Shown: piece after piece, positions 1 to 8,600 of the stretch
How positions within the stretch are numbered: position 1 is the stretch's first letter
Layout: each line of letters begins with the position of its first letter
NCBI GenBank assembly: GCA_018366495.1
Contig: JAGZHZ010000023.1
Coordinates: 1 to 38,716, forward strand
Direction: 5' to 3'
Length of the DNA: 38,716 nucleotides
From: Clostridiales bacterium
GTDB taxonomy: Bacteria; Bacillota; Clostridia; Lachnospirales; Lachnospiraceae
Program-made: the position numbers and the translations under genes
The notes under the pieces: generated by a model
Databases searched by the model: none
What the model saw: the letters and a program-made list of their open reading frames with translations, nothing else
What the model was told of the DNA's origin: nothing

Positions 1-609
1 TTTTCCTGTCTCGGCTGTAGAATCAATGCAGAAATATTTCTGCTCTCCTGCGATTCTGCGAATCAATTTCCAGCCTGTTCCCGCTTCTTTTCTGTAAATA
101 CGGTATCCCTGTGCATTTGTCACTGGAGTCCATACTACTTTAATCTGATTATAGGATACAGAAGAAGCTGATTTCAAAGTTGGAGTTTTTAAATGCGTAA
201 CTGCAGATACTGGCTTTGTACCTTTCGTACTGTAATATACTTTTCCGTCTCTCTTACAGAAAGACTGTACTGTATAAGTATATTTAGAACCTGGCTGCAG
301 CTGAATATTGGAGTAATAACTCTTTGACTGACCTGCAACTTTTCTGATTCTAACCCACTGAGAACTTGCCTCATCTTTTCGGTAAATAATATAGCCGTCT
401 GCATTCGGAACAGGTCTCCATGTTACGCGCAGCGCTGTTGTCACATCTGCCGGAGCATCTACGGATACAATCACAGGCTCCTGTAAAGTAACAGATGCCT
501 TTCCCTCTGCTGCTGATACTCTGATTCCGGCTGTGCAGATCATGCAGAGTAACCATACGCAGAAAATGACTTTTGCCATTTTCCAAAAGCTTGCTGTGTT
601 TTCTTTCAT
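1..609 (-). CDS. Secreted fibronectin type III-repeat protein, C-terminus beyond window (partial)
   Basis: The reading frame is open from an ATG at 609 to the left edge, giving 203 residues of an incomplete protein. It starts with a signal peptide (basic start, hydrophobic stretch about residues 10-28, cleavage near SAA at 32-34). Two tandem beta-sandwich repeats follow, at about 43-137 and 138-203. Both carry the fibronectin type III signature: a W in VTWRPV / VVWTPV, then NADGYIIYRK in the first and NAQGYRIYRK in the second. Such repeats are spacer or adhesion modules in extracellular proteins of Clostridia; the catalytic or binding part, if any, lies outside the window. The start is supported by an AAGAGGG ribosome site 7 bases upstream and by a sigma-A promoter at 810-838. 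It follows spoVAE in the same direction, but the separate promoter and long leader argue that it is not part of the sporulation operon. Function unknown. Confidence 0.8.
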   Translation of the reverse strand, partial: MKENTASFWKMAKVIFCVWLLCMICTAGIRVSAAEGKASVTLQEPVIVSVDAPADVTTALRVTWRPVPNADGYIIYRKDEASSQWVRIRKVAGQSKSYYSNIQLQPGSKYTYTVQSFCKRDGKVYYSTKGTKPVSAVTHLKTPTLKSASSVSYNQIKVVWTPVTNAQGYRIYRKEAGTGWKLIRRIAGEQKYFCIDSTAETGK

Positions 610-809
610 TTTCACGCCCTCTTTCTTGATTATTCCCTGATTGAATTTTCTCTTTCAAGGTTCCCTTCATCCCTTAAATTTTTTTCTTTCTGTTTCGCGG
701 CAGCTCACATAGGAAAGAATTTTTCTCAGTTTTCTGTACTGGTTTTCAAAGAATTTTCTTCAAAAGATCAGTACCTGTACAGAACTGTGTCTTTACGGAA
801 TGTATGTTT

Positions 810-838
810 ATTATATCACCTTCTCTCTGTTTTTCCAA
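810..838 (-). promoter_or_regulatory. Sigma-A promoter for the fibronectin-repeat gene
   Basis: On the minus strand, TTGGAA (833-838) and TATAAT (810-815) are separated by 17 bases. Transcription would begin near 803 and leave a leader of almost 200 nt before the ATG at 609. The promoter lies just beyond the spoVAE stop, so the downstream gene can be expressed in vegetative cells. The leader contains an inverted repeat, GTACTG (736-741) with CAGTAC (769-774), whose role is unknown. Confidence 0.7.
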
Positions 839-861
839 TCGTTGTTCTCTATTTCCTGAAC

Positions 862-1218
862 CTATTTTTTCATTTTGGGATCAAAGATGAGACTTGCCCC
901 GTACCCAAACAGCAATGCTGCGGAAATGCCGACTGCACTTGCCTGAAATCCTCCCATAAACAGCCCCAAAATTCCATCTGTTCTGACTGCCTCTTTTACA
1001 CCATTCCACAGCAGATTTCCAAATCCGAGCAACGGAACAGTAGCACCCGCACCTGCAAAATCCACAAATGGATCATAAATTCCAACCGCCCCCAGCACTG
1101 CCCCTGAACATACGAGCAGTACCATAATTCTTCCCGGCATCAATTTAGTACGCTCCATCAAAATCTGTACCATCGCACAGATCAGACCTCCTACCCAAAA
1201 CGCATTCAGATACTCCAT
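862..1218 (-). CDS. spoVAE: Stage V sporulation protein AE (SpoVAE)
   Basis: A 118-residue integral membrane protein, the usual length of the SpoVAE (SpoVAEb) subunit of the SpoVA channel that moves dipicolinic acid/Ca2+ into the forespore and releases it at germination. The sequence shows about four hydrophobic segments and the family hallmarks GAVGIYDPFVDFAGAGATVPLLGFG and FQASAVGI. It is the last gene of spoVAC-spoVAD-spoVAE: it begins 12 bases after the spoVAD stop with a GAGGAGG ribosome site five bases before the ATG. It acts in the inner forespore membrane with SpoVAC and SpoVAD. No terminator is evident right after the stop; the next promoter (810-838) begins about 25 bases on. Identification is firm from sequence and context. 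Confidence 0.95.
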   Translation of the reverse strand: MEYLNAFWVGGLICAMVQILMERTKLMPGRIMVLLVCSGAVLGAVGIYDPFVDFAGAGATVPLLGFGNLLWNGVKEAVRTDGILGLFMGGFQASAVGISAALLFGYGASLIFDPKMKK

Positions 1219-1230
1219 ATTTTCCTCCTC

Positions 1231-2265
1231 TCAGTCGTGTTCCAGAACAACGCCATATGCAATTCCAGGCACGCTTTGTCCTTCATTAAAACTGACTGTT
1301 GAAAGCATGGCGCCTGTAGGTACAAACAATACTCTTTTCCATTTCCCTTTTTCAATTTTCGGCAGAATATAAGAGGCCATAACAACTGCAGAGCATCCGC
1401 ATCCGCTTCCTCCTGAGTGTGTATCCTGCTCCTCACAGTCAAATATTTCGATTCCGCAGTCCATATGCTGTTTCTCAATGGAATATCCCTTCTCGTTTAA
1501 AAGATCAATCAAGATTTTCTGTCCTACATACCCCAAATCTCCCGTGATAATTTTATCATAATCCTCCGGCTTTCTTCCAAAATCCTCCAGATTCTGGTAA
1601 ATTGTATCACACGCTGCCGGTGCCATGCACGCCCCCATATTCATAGAATCTTTGATTCCAAAATCTACTACTTTTCCACCAGTCACTCCTGTAATCTTTA
1701 TATGCTGAAATTTCCTTGTACCGTTATTTTTCTTCTCTCCTGCCACCAAAAATGCCCCGCTTCCTGTCACTGTCCAAGTTGCTGCAAGAGGTCTTTGATT
1801 GGCATATTCCAGGGGATAGCGAAACTGTTTTTCTGCACTTGCAAAATGGCTGGAAGTCAAAGCCATCGCTGTATCTGCATATCCTGCGCTGACTGCCATT
1901 GCAGCCAAAGTAAGAGACTCTCCGCTTGTTGAACACGCTCCATACAATCCAAACATGGGAATGTCCATCCCTCCTGCTCCAAAAGATGTCGCTGTCAGCT
2001 GTCCCAGCAGATCCCCGGAAAAAAGATACCGTATATTTTCTGGCATCATGCCTGCTTTTTCCAAAACGATCTGAGCTGCTTCTTTCTGCATTTGGCTCTC
2101 TGCTTTTTCCCATGTATCTTCTCCGAATTGAGCATCTTCATTTACTCTGTCAAACATCATTCCAAGAGGACCTTCGCCCTCTTTTGCCCCTACAACCGAC
2201 GATGAGGCGATCAGATACGGCGCTTTATCAAATTGTATACTTTGCTTTCCTCTCATCTGATTCAT
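1231..2265 (-). CDS. spoVAD: Stage V sporulation protein AD (SpoVAD)
   Basis: A 344-residue soluble protein with a thiolase-like fold. SpoVAD of Bacillus binds dipicolinic acid and sits on the SpoVA channel. Visible signs are the glycine-rich start (PYLIASSSVVGAKEGEGPLG), the thiolase-type nucleophile region GACSTSGES with the cysteine at residue 111, and the C-terminal SGGSGCGCSA and FVPTGAML motifs. The length agrees with the family (about 335-345). Its ATG overlaps the spoVAC stop by four bases, so translation is probably coupled, and spoVAE follows 12 bases downstream. The family keeps the thiolase cysteine but is not known to act as an enzyme. Confidence 0.96.
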   Translation of the reverse strand: MNQMRGKQSIQFDKAPYLIASSSVVGAKEGEGPLGMMFDRVNEDAQFGEDTWEKAESQMQKEAAQIVLEKAGMMPENIRYLFSGDLLGQLTATSFGAGGMDIPMFGLYGACSTSGESLTLAAMAVSAGYADTAMALTSSHFASAEKQFRYPLEYANQRPLAATWTVTGSGAFLVAGEKKNNGTRKFQHIKITGVTGGKVVDFGIKDSMNMGACMAPAACDTIYQNLEDFGRKPEDYDKIITGDLGYVGQKILIDLLNEKGYSIEKQHMDCGIEIFDCEEQDTHSGGSGCGCSAVVMASYILPKIEKGKWKRVLFVPTGAMLSTVSFNEGQSVPGIAYGVVLEHD

Positions 2266-2735
2266 CCGGCTACCCCCGTTATTCTTAAAAGATAATAGAT
2301 CAGTCCCAAAAGCCAGCTCACTGAAATTCCATACAAAATCACAGGGCCTGCGATCGTAAAAATTTTACATCCAACTCCAAAGATCTGTCCTTCTTTTTTA
2401 AATTCAATCGCCGGTGCAGCGACCGAGTTTGCAAAACCGGTGATTGGAACAAGCGCTCCTGCCCCGCCAAACTTTGCAATCGACGGATAGATATTCAATC
2501 CTGTCAAAAGCGCACTGGAAAAGACGAGAATTAAAGAACACCAGCTCCCTGCCGTCTTCTGATCCATCCCCATGTTCTGTGCAATGTGAATAATCACCTG
2601 ACCGATCACACAGATGATTCCTCCTGTCAGAAATGCTTTTGCCATGTTCAAAGGCAAGTTATGTTTTGGAGTCACCTGTTCTACATACGCTTCATACTGC
2701 TTCTTTTTCTCCTGTGTAATCTGATTGTCTTCCAT
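2262..2735 (-). CDS. spoVAC: Stage V sporulation protein AC (SpoVAC)
   Basis: A 157-residue membrane protein with a charged N-terminal tail (about 1-28) and roughly four transmembrane segments. In Bacillus SpoVAC forms a mechanosensitive pore of the SpoVA dipicolinate channel. Family hallmarks include NLPLNMAKAFLTGGIICVIGQ and KFGGAGALVPITGFANSVAAPA followed by FKKEGQIFGVG. It is the first gene of the spoVAC-AD-AE unit and overlaps spoVAD by four bases. A GGAAGG-type ribosome site precedes the ATG, and a close match to a sigma-G promoter (2776-2805) lies about 35 nt upstream, which fits forespore expression independent of the antiporter gene before it. Confidence 0.96.
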   Translation of the reverse strand: MEDNQITQEKKKQYEAYVEQVTPKHNLPLNMAKAFLTGGIICVIGQVIIHIAQNMGMDQKTAGSWCSLILVFSSALLTGLNIYPSIAKFGGAGALVPITGFANSVAAPAIEFKKEGQIFGVGCKIFTIAGPVILYGISVSWLLGLIYYLLRITGVAG

Positions 2736-2775
2736 CTGCGGCTACTTCCTTTCCTGATTTTTCGTTCTCAGTGTG

Positions 2776-2805
2776 TAGTATGCCTCATATCCTGAAAATG
2801 ATACA
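2776..2805 (-). promoter_or_regulatory. Sigma-G-like promoter of spoVAC-AD-AE
   Basis: On the minus strand TGTATC (2800-2805) and CATACTA (2776-2782) are spaced by 17 bases. CATACTA is the consensus -10 of the late forespore sigma factor sigma-G, and TGTATC agrees with the TGAATA -35 at four of six bases. The site sits between the nhaC stop (2812) and the spoVAC start, so it would give spoVAC-AD-AE forespore-specific transcription. In Bacillus the spoVA operon is sigma-G dependent, which supports the call. Confidence 0.65.
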
Positions 2806-2811
2806 TGATTC

Positions 2812-4134
2812 CTATTTTCTCTTTTTATCTTCTTTGCACTGATTGATAAACAGAATGAAAAACAATCCGCTGATTCCCATCAAAATCGGGTAGAAACAGT
2901 ATGGAATAATATCAAATGGTGTCAGAGCGGTCAAACTAGCTGCTGACAAAAGCTGAGCGCCATATGGAATCAGCCCCTGTCCCACCGAGGTAAACATATC
3001 AATAATGGACGCGGATCTTCTGGGAGCAATTTCAAATTCATCACTGATCTCTTTTGCAATCGGTCCTGCCATTACAATCGCCACTGTGTTATTGGCGGTA
3101 CACAGATCCACAAGCAGTGCAAGCACTGCAATCCCCAGCTCTCCTCCTCTTTTTCCTTTGATTCTTTTCTTGATAAAAGAAAGTAAAAACTGGATTCCTC
3201 CATATTCCTTCACAAGCGCCACGATACACGCCACAACGATGGAGATCACTGTAATATCGTACATACCCATGATTCCGTCTCCTACTGCCTGAAACATCAT
3301 GCCAGGTTCCATTGCCCCCGTGGCTACCCCCACACCAAGAGACAGAACCGTACCCGTGATCAGAATTCCAAATACATTAAAGCCGCACAATGCTCCGATT
3401 AATACGACCAGATATGGAACCACCTGCCAGATATTATACGTTCCCAATTCATCCGGTACATATTTTACATCGTTTGTCAGTACAAAAAATATGATAATTG
3501 TCACGATTGCAGCCGGCAGTACAATCAGGAAATTTTCTTTAAATTTGTCTCTCATCTCACATCCCTGTGTCTTGACTGCTGCAATCGTTGTGTCTGAAAT
3601 CATTGATAAATTGTCTCCAAACATTGCCCCGCACATCACAGCTCCTACACAGATTGCTGATGAAAATCCTGTCTTTTCACTGATTCCAACAGCAATCGGC
3701 GCCAATGCGGCAATCGTTCCCATAGATGTTCCCATGGAGACAGAAATAAAGCATCCGATCACAAACAATCCTACTACAGCTACATTAGAAGGCAGAATAG
3801 ATAGTCCTAAAATCACAGTGCTGTCTGCCCCTCCGGCTGCTTTTACAGCCCCAGAAAATGCGCCTGCCGCCAAAAAAATAAGGCACATTGTGATAATATT
3901 TTCATCTCCTGCCCCTTTTGAAATCAATGCCATTTTTTCATCAAATTTTAACTCCTTGTTTTGAAAAAATGCTGTCATCAGTGCAATTAAAAATCCTACG
4001 ATTGCCGGCATACTGTAAAAATCACCTGTGATAATACCGGAACCCAGAAAAATCACGAGAAATACTGCAATCGGCAAGAGCGCAGATATCCTCCCATTTT
4101 CTGGAATTTCTCTCCTTTGTTTTCCCTGTTCCAT
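2812..4134 (-). CDS. NhaC-family sodium/proton antiporter
   Basis: A polytopic protein of about 440 residues with 11-12 hydrophobic segments, resembling the NhaC/ArsB-type ion transporters that exchange Na+ (or an organic acid pair) for H+. Visible signatures are the repeated glycine-rich helix breaks such as SVSMGTSMGTIAALAPIAVG and the polar motif MFGDNLSMISDTTIAA in the middle, then LVDLCTANNTVAIVMAGPIA near the end. I chose the ATG at 4134: it has an AGAGAGG site eight bases upstream, and the promoter at 4163-4191 overlaps or lies downstream of the longer start at 4191, which would exclude that start. The gene separates spoVAB from spoVAC, with its own sigma-A promoter. Substrate cannot be fixed from sequence; an amino-acid/proton exchanger of the same family is possible. 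Confidence 0.85.
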   Translation of the reverse strand: MEQGKQRREIPENGRISALLPIAVFLVIFLGSGIITGDFYSMPAIVGFLIALMTAFFQNKELKFDEKMALISKGAGDENIITMCLIFLAAGAFSGAVKAAGGADSTVILGLSILPSNVAVVGLFVIGCFISVSMGTSMGTIAALAPIAVGISEKTGFSSAICVGAVMCGAMFGDNLSMISDTTIAAVKTQGCEMRDKFKENFLIVLPAAIVTIIIFFVLTNDVKYVPDELGTYNIWQVVPYLVVLIGALCGFNVFGILITGTVLSLGVGVATGAMEPGMMFQAVGDGIMGMYDITVISIVVACIVALVKEYGGIQFLLSFIKKRIKGKRGGELGIAVLALLVDLCTANNTVAIVMAGPIAKEISDEFEIAPRRSASIIDMFTSVGQGLIPYGAQLLSAASLTALTPFDIIPYCFYPILMGISGLFFILFINQCKEDKKRK

Positions 4135-4162
4135 TTTTGTATCCTCTCTTTTCTTTTTTTTC

Positions 4163-4191
4163 ATTGTATCATGAGAAGTTACATGGAACAA
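4163..4191 (-). promoter_or_regulatory. Sigma-A promoter of the NhaC-type antiporter gene
   Basis: TTGTTC (4186-4191) and TACAAT (4163-4168) on the minus strand are 17 bases apart, about 30 nt before the preferred ATG at 4134. It begins just after the spoVAB stop and implies vegetative expression of the antiporter inside a sporulation cluster. It also decides the start codon, since an ATG at 4191 would lie within the -35 box. Confidence 0.7.
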
Positions 4192-4213
4192 TCTTTATTT
4201 CATTTGTATCTTT

Positions 4214-4627
4214 CTACCATCTCATAAAGAAATGAAGCATACTCCCGGTCACTTTTCCAGCCGCCACTGCAATAATTACAAGGCTTGTCCCTTTTATCAG
4301 TCCAATTCTTCTGAAAAATACTGGAAATACATGGATAACCTCAGCCAGAGCCATAATCCATCCCCCCACATAAATTCCAGAGCAGATCCCAAGCACAGCA
4401 AGTCCGATCGTCCCAAACGGAAGGACAATCGGATAAATTGTGACAAGAGTCCCCCCTATTCCTCCAAGTAAAATACAGTTTTCATACAGGCGTGTATGCT
4501 TTGATGTATGACTGATTTCGATAAATCTGGACAAAATGCCAAGTCCTACCATCAGAGCGACAACGCCGCCCGCCACCAGACATCCGCCGCAAAATCCAAT
4601 CCATCCCAAAAGCAGCTTTTCCGCCAT
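4214..4627 (-). CDS. spoVAB: Stage V sporulation protein AB (SpoVAB)
   Basis: A 137-residue membrane protein with about four hydrophobic segments, matching the SpoVAB subunit of the forespore SpoVA complex in length and motifs (FCGGCLVAGGVVAL, GIGGTLVTIYPI, GIYVGGWIMALAEV, FPVFFRR). The ATG directly follows the spoVAA TAG without any gap, so the two are almost certainly translated together. The exact role of SpoVAB in dipicolinate movement is not defined in the literature I know. Here the gene is cut off from spoVAC by the nhaC-type gene, whereas in Bacillus spoVAB and spoVAC are neighbours. Confidence 0.93.
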   Translation of the reverse strand: MAEKLLLGWIGFCGGCLVAGGVVALMVGLGILSRFIEISHTSKHTRLYENCILLGGIGGTLVTIYPIVLPFGTIGLAVLGICSGIYVGGWIMALAEVIHVFPVFFRRIGLIKGTSLVIIAVAAGKVTGSMLHFFMRW

Positions 4628-5242
4628 CTATGATTTCTCCTTTCTCCCGTCTGTCTCAATCAGCGCTGTATTGATATCATCTTCATAAGATCTCATTTCC
4701 ACCTCTAAAGGTGTAGGATCTGAACTGATCTTTCTGCGCGCAAAATGATTAAAGAAAATCAAAATACCAAGTCCGACGCCTGTTGAGTAAGACATTTCCA
4801 AGATCGTAAATCCGTCTGAGGCTTCCCCTGTAAACTGTTCAAACAGCTGGGCAAATAATTTTGTCAGATCAACATCATTATTAAATGTCATGATACAGAA
4901 AGCCGCACCAAAAAAGGACAGCAGACAAACTGCTCCTGTTTTGATCCATTCCCAAACCATACTCGGCTGTTTCGTCTTTTCAACTGTTATAATAAAGTCT
5001 GTCTCCCCTAATAATTCCATCTGTATATTCGGGAACTTTTCTTCCACAATCGCAAGTACTTCTATTACAGAATGAACATAACGCCCCGGTTTTCCATGTC
5101 CTCCGCTGTGGAAAGGAAGTACTTTAATTTTATTTTCCAGTTCTTTATCACTGCTTGAAATTTCAGCGATCTCTTTTAGAAAAAGTTTGTCTTTTTTCGT
5201 CAGAATATTCTGGTCAAATTTCATATAAACAACAGTATTCAT
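4628..5242 (-). CDS. spoVAA: Stage V sporulation protein AA (SpoVAA)
   Basis: A 204-residue protein with a soluble N-terminal domain (about 1-95) and two membrane segments (about 100-120 and 150-167), as expected for SpoVAA. Recognisable parts are the start VYMKFDQNI, the central VLPF...YVHSVIEVLAIVEEKFP, and the tail with DPTPLEVEMRSYEDDINTALIE. It is the first named gene of the spoVAA-spoVAB pair and starts inside the 3' end of a small membrane-protein gene (overlap 5214-5242), with GGAGAG upstream of its ATG. In Bacillus spoVAA follows sigF immediately; here two 4.6-kb glycosidase genes lie between. Confidence 0.92.
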   Translation of the reverse strand: MNTVVYMKFDQNILTKKDKLFLKEIAEISSSDKELENKIKVLPFHSGGHGKPGRYVHSVIEVLAIVEEKFPNIQMELLGETDFIITVEKTKQPSMVWEWIKTGAVCLLSFFGAAFCIMTFNNDVDLTKLFAQLFEQFTGEASDGFTILEMSYSTGVGLGILIFFNHFARRKISSDPTPLEVEMRSYEDDINTALIETDGRKEKS

Positions 5243-5417
5243 CTGGCTCTCTCCTTTTTATATCCTCACAGACTTTTATATCCTCACAAACCTTTACAAG
5301 GGTTCCTTTCTCCGGCGCCGTCTGTCGCTGTTCTGCCATCCAATATCGTACCATTCCCAATAAGATGACAAGTAACAGAAGCACTGCCATTCCCGCTATG
5401 ACTGCCTTCTTTCTCAT
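5214..5417 (-). CDS. Small single-pass membrane protein upstream of spoVAA
   Basis: A 67-residue ORF with a very good ribosome site (AAAAGGAGAGG, five bases before the ATG). The protein has a short basic start, one hydrophobic helix at about residues 5-24, and a charged tail. The tail contains an exact six-residue duplication (KVCEDI twice) caused by an 18-bp tandem repeat at 5261-5296. The last 29 bases overlap the spoVAA start, a spacing typical of coupled translation. A possible sigma-G promoter lies upstream at 5490-5518. I do not recognise a family. The strong ribosome site and operon-like overlap make it a plausible forespore or spore-membrane protein; the alternative is that only a shorter form is functional and the duplicated tail is drift. 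Confidence 0.6.
   Translation of the reverse strand: MRKKAVIAGMAVLLLLVILLGMVRYWMAEQRQTAPEKGTLVKVCEDIKVCEDIKRREPDEYCCLYEI
5261..5296. repeat. 18-bp tandem duplication inside the small ORF before spoVAA
   Basis: Two adjacent 18-base units, 5261-5278 and 5279-5296, differ at two positions. They encode the duplicated KVCEDI peptide in the tail of the small membrane protein. Because the unit length is a multiple of three, copy-number change would keep the frame. Confidence 0.85.
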
Positions 5418-5489
5418 ATCAACCTCTCCTTTTCCCGACTTTTCCTGTCGCTTTGCTGCAGTCTTATTCCAGACTGTTCTATTTCAATT

Positions 5490-5518
5490 TATTATTTTCC
5501 TTTTTTTATAAATTATAC
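5490..5518 (-). promoter_or_regulatory. Possible sigma-G promoter of the small ORF-spoVAA-spoVAB unit
   Basis: On the minus strand GTATA (5514-5518) and AATAATA (5490-5496) are 17 bases apart. AATAATA differs from the sigma-G -10 pattern CATAMTA at one base and GTATA fits the loose -35 pattern. The region is very AT-rich, so chance matches are easy; context (spoVA genes are sigma-G dependent in Bacillus) raises the odds. Confidence 0.4.
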
Positions 5519-5590
5519 TTTTTTTCCTTTTTATCCCTGTCTGCTGTCTGATTTTTTAGAAAAGATTGATTTTTTATGAATATATAAGAA

Positions 5591-5618
5591 TGGGGAGCAT
5601 TCTTTCGAATGCTCCCCA
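5591..5618 (-). terminator. Terminator after the first GH2 gene (5651-10240)
   Basis: A perfect stem of 11-12 bp, GGGGAGCATTC (5592-5602) with GAATGCTCCCC (5607-5617), has a four-base loop and an AT-rich tail on either side. It lies about 33 bases past the GH2 stop. Its core resembles the hairpin after the second GH2 gene (10467-10496), so the terminator may have been duplicated with the gene. Confidence 0.8.
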
Positions 5619-5650
5619 ATTTTAGAAAAATTTACATTATTCTTTTTTGA

Positions 5651-8600
5651 TTAACGAACAAATTTTGCATCTGCCCATACGGATGATGTATTCGTGTAGA
5701 TGAAGATATCTGGCTGATCATCTGGAACAGCAACAATTCTTAATTCGCTTGCCCCTTCTACATCCACGACCACTTTTTCCATTGGTGTATCTGCGTGCAT
5801 TTCTCCTGTAGCAGCTTTCAGTTCTCCGTCCACATAGAATTCGTAGGATTTGATATATGTCTCTTCATTTGAGAGATCCCCCTGATCGATTCCAACAAAT
5901 GCTTCAAATGTTTTGAATCCCTGATCCTTGATATCAAATACAAATTCACAGGATTTAGCGGAACTGAGTCCTTTTTCAAACTCTTTGATTTCTCCGTTTT
6001 CATCTAAGAGACTGATCTTAGATTTCTTTAAAGAACGATCTCTTCCCACTTCTGCCCATCCGGAAGAAACTTCTTTTGTGACAGGATCTCTTCCGTTTGC
6101 AACAGCTGCTGTGTATTCCATATCGCTGGCATATACAACATCTTCTTTTTCCAGATGGATCGTATAAGTCTGATCTTTTCCTAAACTGTTTGTCGCATGA
6201 ATCACTGCGTCTCCAGGAAGTGCCTCCGGCATCTGTACTTCCACATTCACATCATCGCTTACCGGCACTGCTGTGATCTCTGGAAGCTGTCCGTCTGCAA
6301 GTTTCACTGTATATTCATAACGCTCGCTGAAGAATTCATTGAAATCGTTTCCAAGATATGTATCTTTCATAGATTCTCCATTAATCAGGATGTCTTTCAC
6401 TGTTCCATCGCTGTATACTTTTTTGCTGTCTTCTGTTGCAGCTTCTTTTGTAAATCCTGTTACCGGATGAATACGGTACTCATATTCGTAGGAATGATTT
6501 GCTCTTACCAGATACTGTTCATGCGGCCAAGCACCCCATGTTGTATCTCCTGCCAGTCCCTGCTGAACTTTATTCACTTTAAAGGAAATGCTGTCGTCTT
6601 TCTGAAGCTCATACGCATGTCTTGTCTCGTTCAGTTCTTTATCTGTATAATGAAGTGCACTAAACTCAAAGTCTTTTGCAGAACTTACCATCAGTCCATT
6701 TCCTTCGTCATTTGTGAGGGCAACCCATGTCACACCTGTTCTTGTTCCTGTTTCGCCTGGCGTTTCATATGGAATATATAAATCATCTGCTGTTGTCTCA
6801 TAAATACCTTTAAATGCACCTGTTTTACGGTCAATATAATTTTCCTGCGGTCCACGTCCAAAATAGGTAACATTATTATATTCTGCCGGAACTTTCATTG
6901 TAGTTCCCACCAGAGGAATAACATCATAAGAATCAGAAGGCATAATCTGGTTTTCTACTGTAATATCACCATTTCCATAAATCACATATCCAGTTGCATA
7001 AGGTACGCCATTGCCCAGAGTTCCTTTTACATTAATGCGGACAGCTCCGTCTGCAATATTTTCTGCTGCAACAGATTCCACTGTACGTTCTTCTCCTGCT
7101 GCTGCCCATGTCTTTGAGATGTTTTCCATGGAAGATGCTCTGTCATTTTCATTTAAAGCACGCACAAAGTTTGGTTCCAGAGGTGCATCCAGCAGCTCAT
7201 TCTCCTGATATGCATAAGAAGTCAGAGCACCTGTTTCTTTGTTTACCACTGCCTTAAACTCTGCTCCGGAAACAACATATTCCGCGTCACTTTCCTCTAC
7301 GTTAATTGCCTGAAGTGCTGAAAGATCTTCCGCTTTTACTTCTTCCTCGCTTCCGTCCAGCACAATCTGTTCATCAATTACATGATGACCTGCTTTTGCC
7401 CATGTAGTATCCTCTTTCAGAGTAAATGAGCAGGTAAGATGATACTGGGAACCTGGTTTTTTCTCAAATTCCTCGATTGAAAGTGTTACATCTGCAGAGG
7501 AAAGCGGTTCTACATTCACTTCTTCTGTGCCGCTTTGAATCTCATATCCATCTTCTGTCAATGACCAGTTGAAGTTGTATTCGTTGAGATTTGTAAATAA
7601 GTTTTCATTTGTGATTGTAACGGTGTTGTCGCCTTTCCATTCGATTTCGCCATTCTGATAAACTTTCTTGACTTCCAGAAGTTCTGGCTGAATGGTACGA
7701 TCTGGGAATACGAGACCATTCTGGCAGAAGTTTCCAGAGTTTGGACTATCCATCCAGTCGCCGCCGTAAGCAAAGTAAGTCTCCTGATCGCGCGGAATCT
7801 CTTTGCCGTCTTCAAATGCAAACCATGCTGCTGCATCTTCTGCTTCTGTACGCTCTGCTGCCAGTTCTTCTTCTGTGAGCGCTCTTGGAATCACATGAAT
7901 ATCATCAAAAGTTCCAGGGAATACATAGGAATCCATATAAGAAACAGATCCTACAACCATATTTCCATTGTCAAAGCTTCCTTCTGGGATCACGCAGGCA
8001 GCTTCACCAGCCAGTTTATTGTCAATATAAACTTTTAAGTTTGCTCCATCGTATACAACTGCTACTTTATGCCATTCATCAAACCAGTTTTCCGGCATTT
8101 CTGCAACAATTTCTGTACCCTCTCCGGCGTTGACTTTAACCACCAGAGATTTTCCGCATGGAGATTCTTCGTTGACTTTAGAATTAATAGAAAGTGTGCC
8201 TTCTGCTAGTCCTAAAGTACGGGTATTATTTTCAATATTTTCATTCTCTTTTACAGCAAATTCTACCGTAAATGGTCCATTCAGACGTAATTTATCATTT
8301 TCGTGGATGTACATTCTTCCAGCCAGACCATTTCCTGAAATACCTTCTGCTTCTTTATCGCCCCATACTTCATAGCGCAGATCTTTTGTACTCAATTCCG
8401 GATATTCCATAACAGGATCTGTGTTTGTGCTGATAGACTGATCAACCCAATCCCAGATGAATCCGCCGGCTAAGTTTGGATATTTGTCAATGATTTCCCA
8501 ATAGTCAATCAAGTTGCCTACAGAGTTGCCCATCGCATGTGCATACTCACAAAGAATCATCGGCTTTTTACTATACTTTCCAAAGTATTCAACTGCTGTT

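Noticed and set aside
1..609. Alternative 99- and 71-codon frames at the left edge
   Set aside because: The fibronectin-repeat frame runs open through the whole region with a signal peptide, ribosome site and repeat motifs; the others are shadows.
3299..3964. 221-codon plus-strand ORF opposite the NhaC-type gene
   Set aside because: It mirrors the hydrophobic codons of the antiporter (Ile/Thr/Pro-rich) and lacks a ribosome site.
6197..6781. Long plus-strand ORF inside the GH2 gene (also those at 12265-12726 and 13420-14073)
   Set aside because: These are antisense shadows of the GH2 genes: Cys- and Phe-rich, no ribosome site, no family resemblance.
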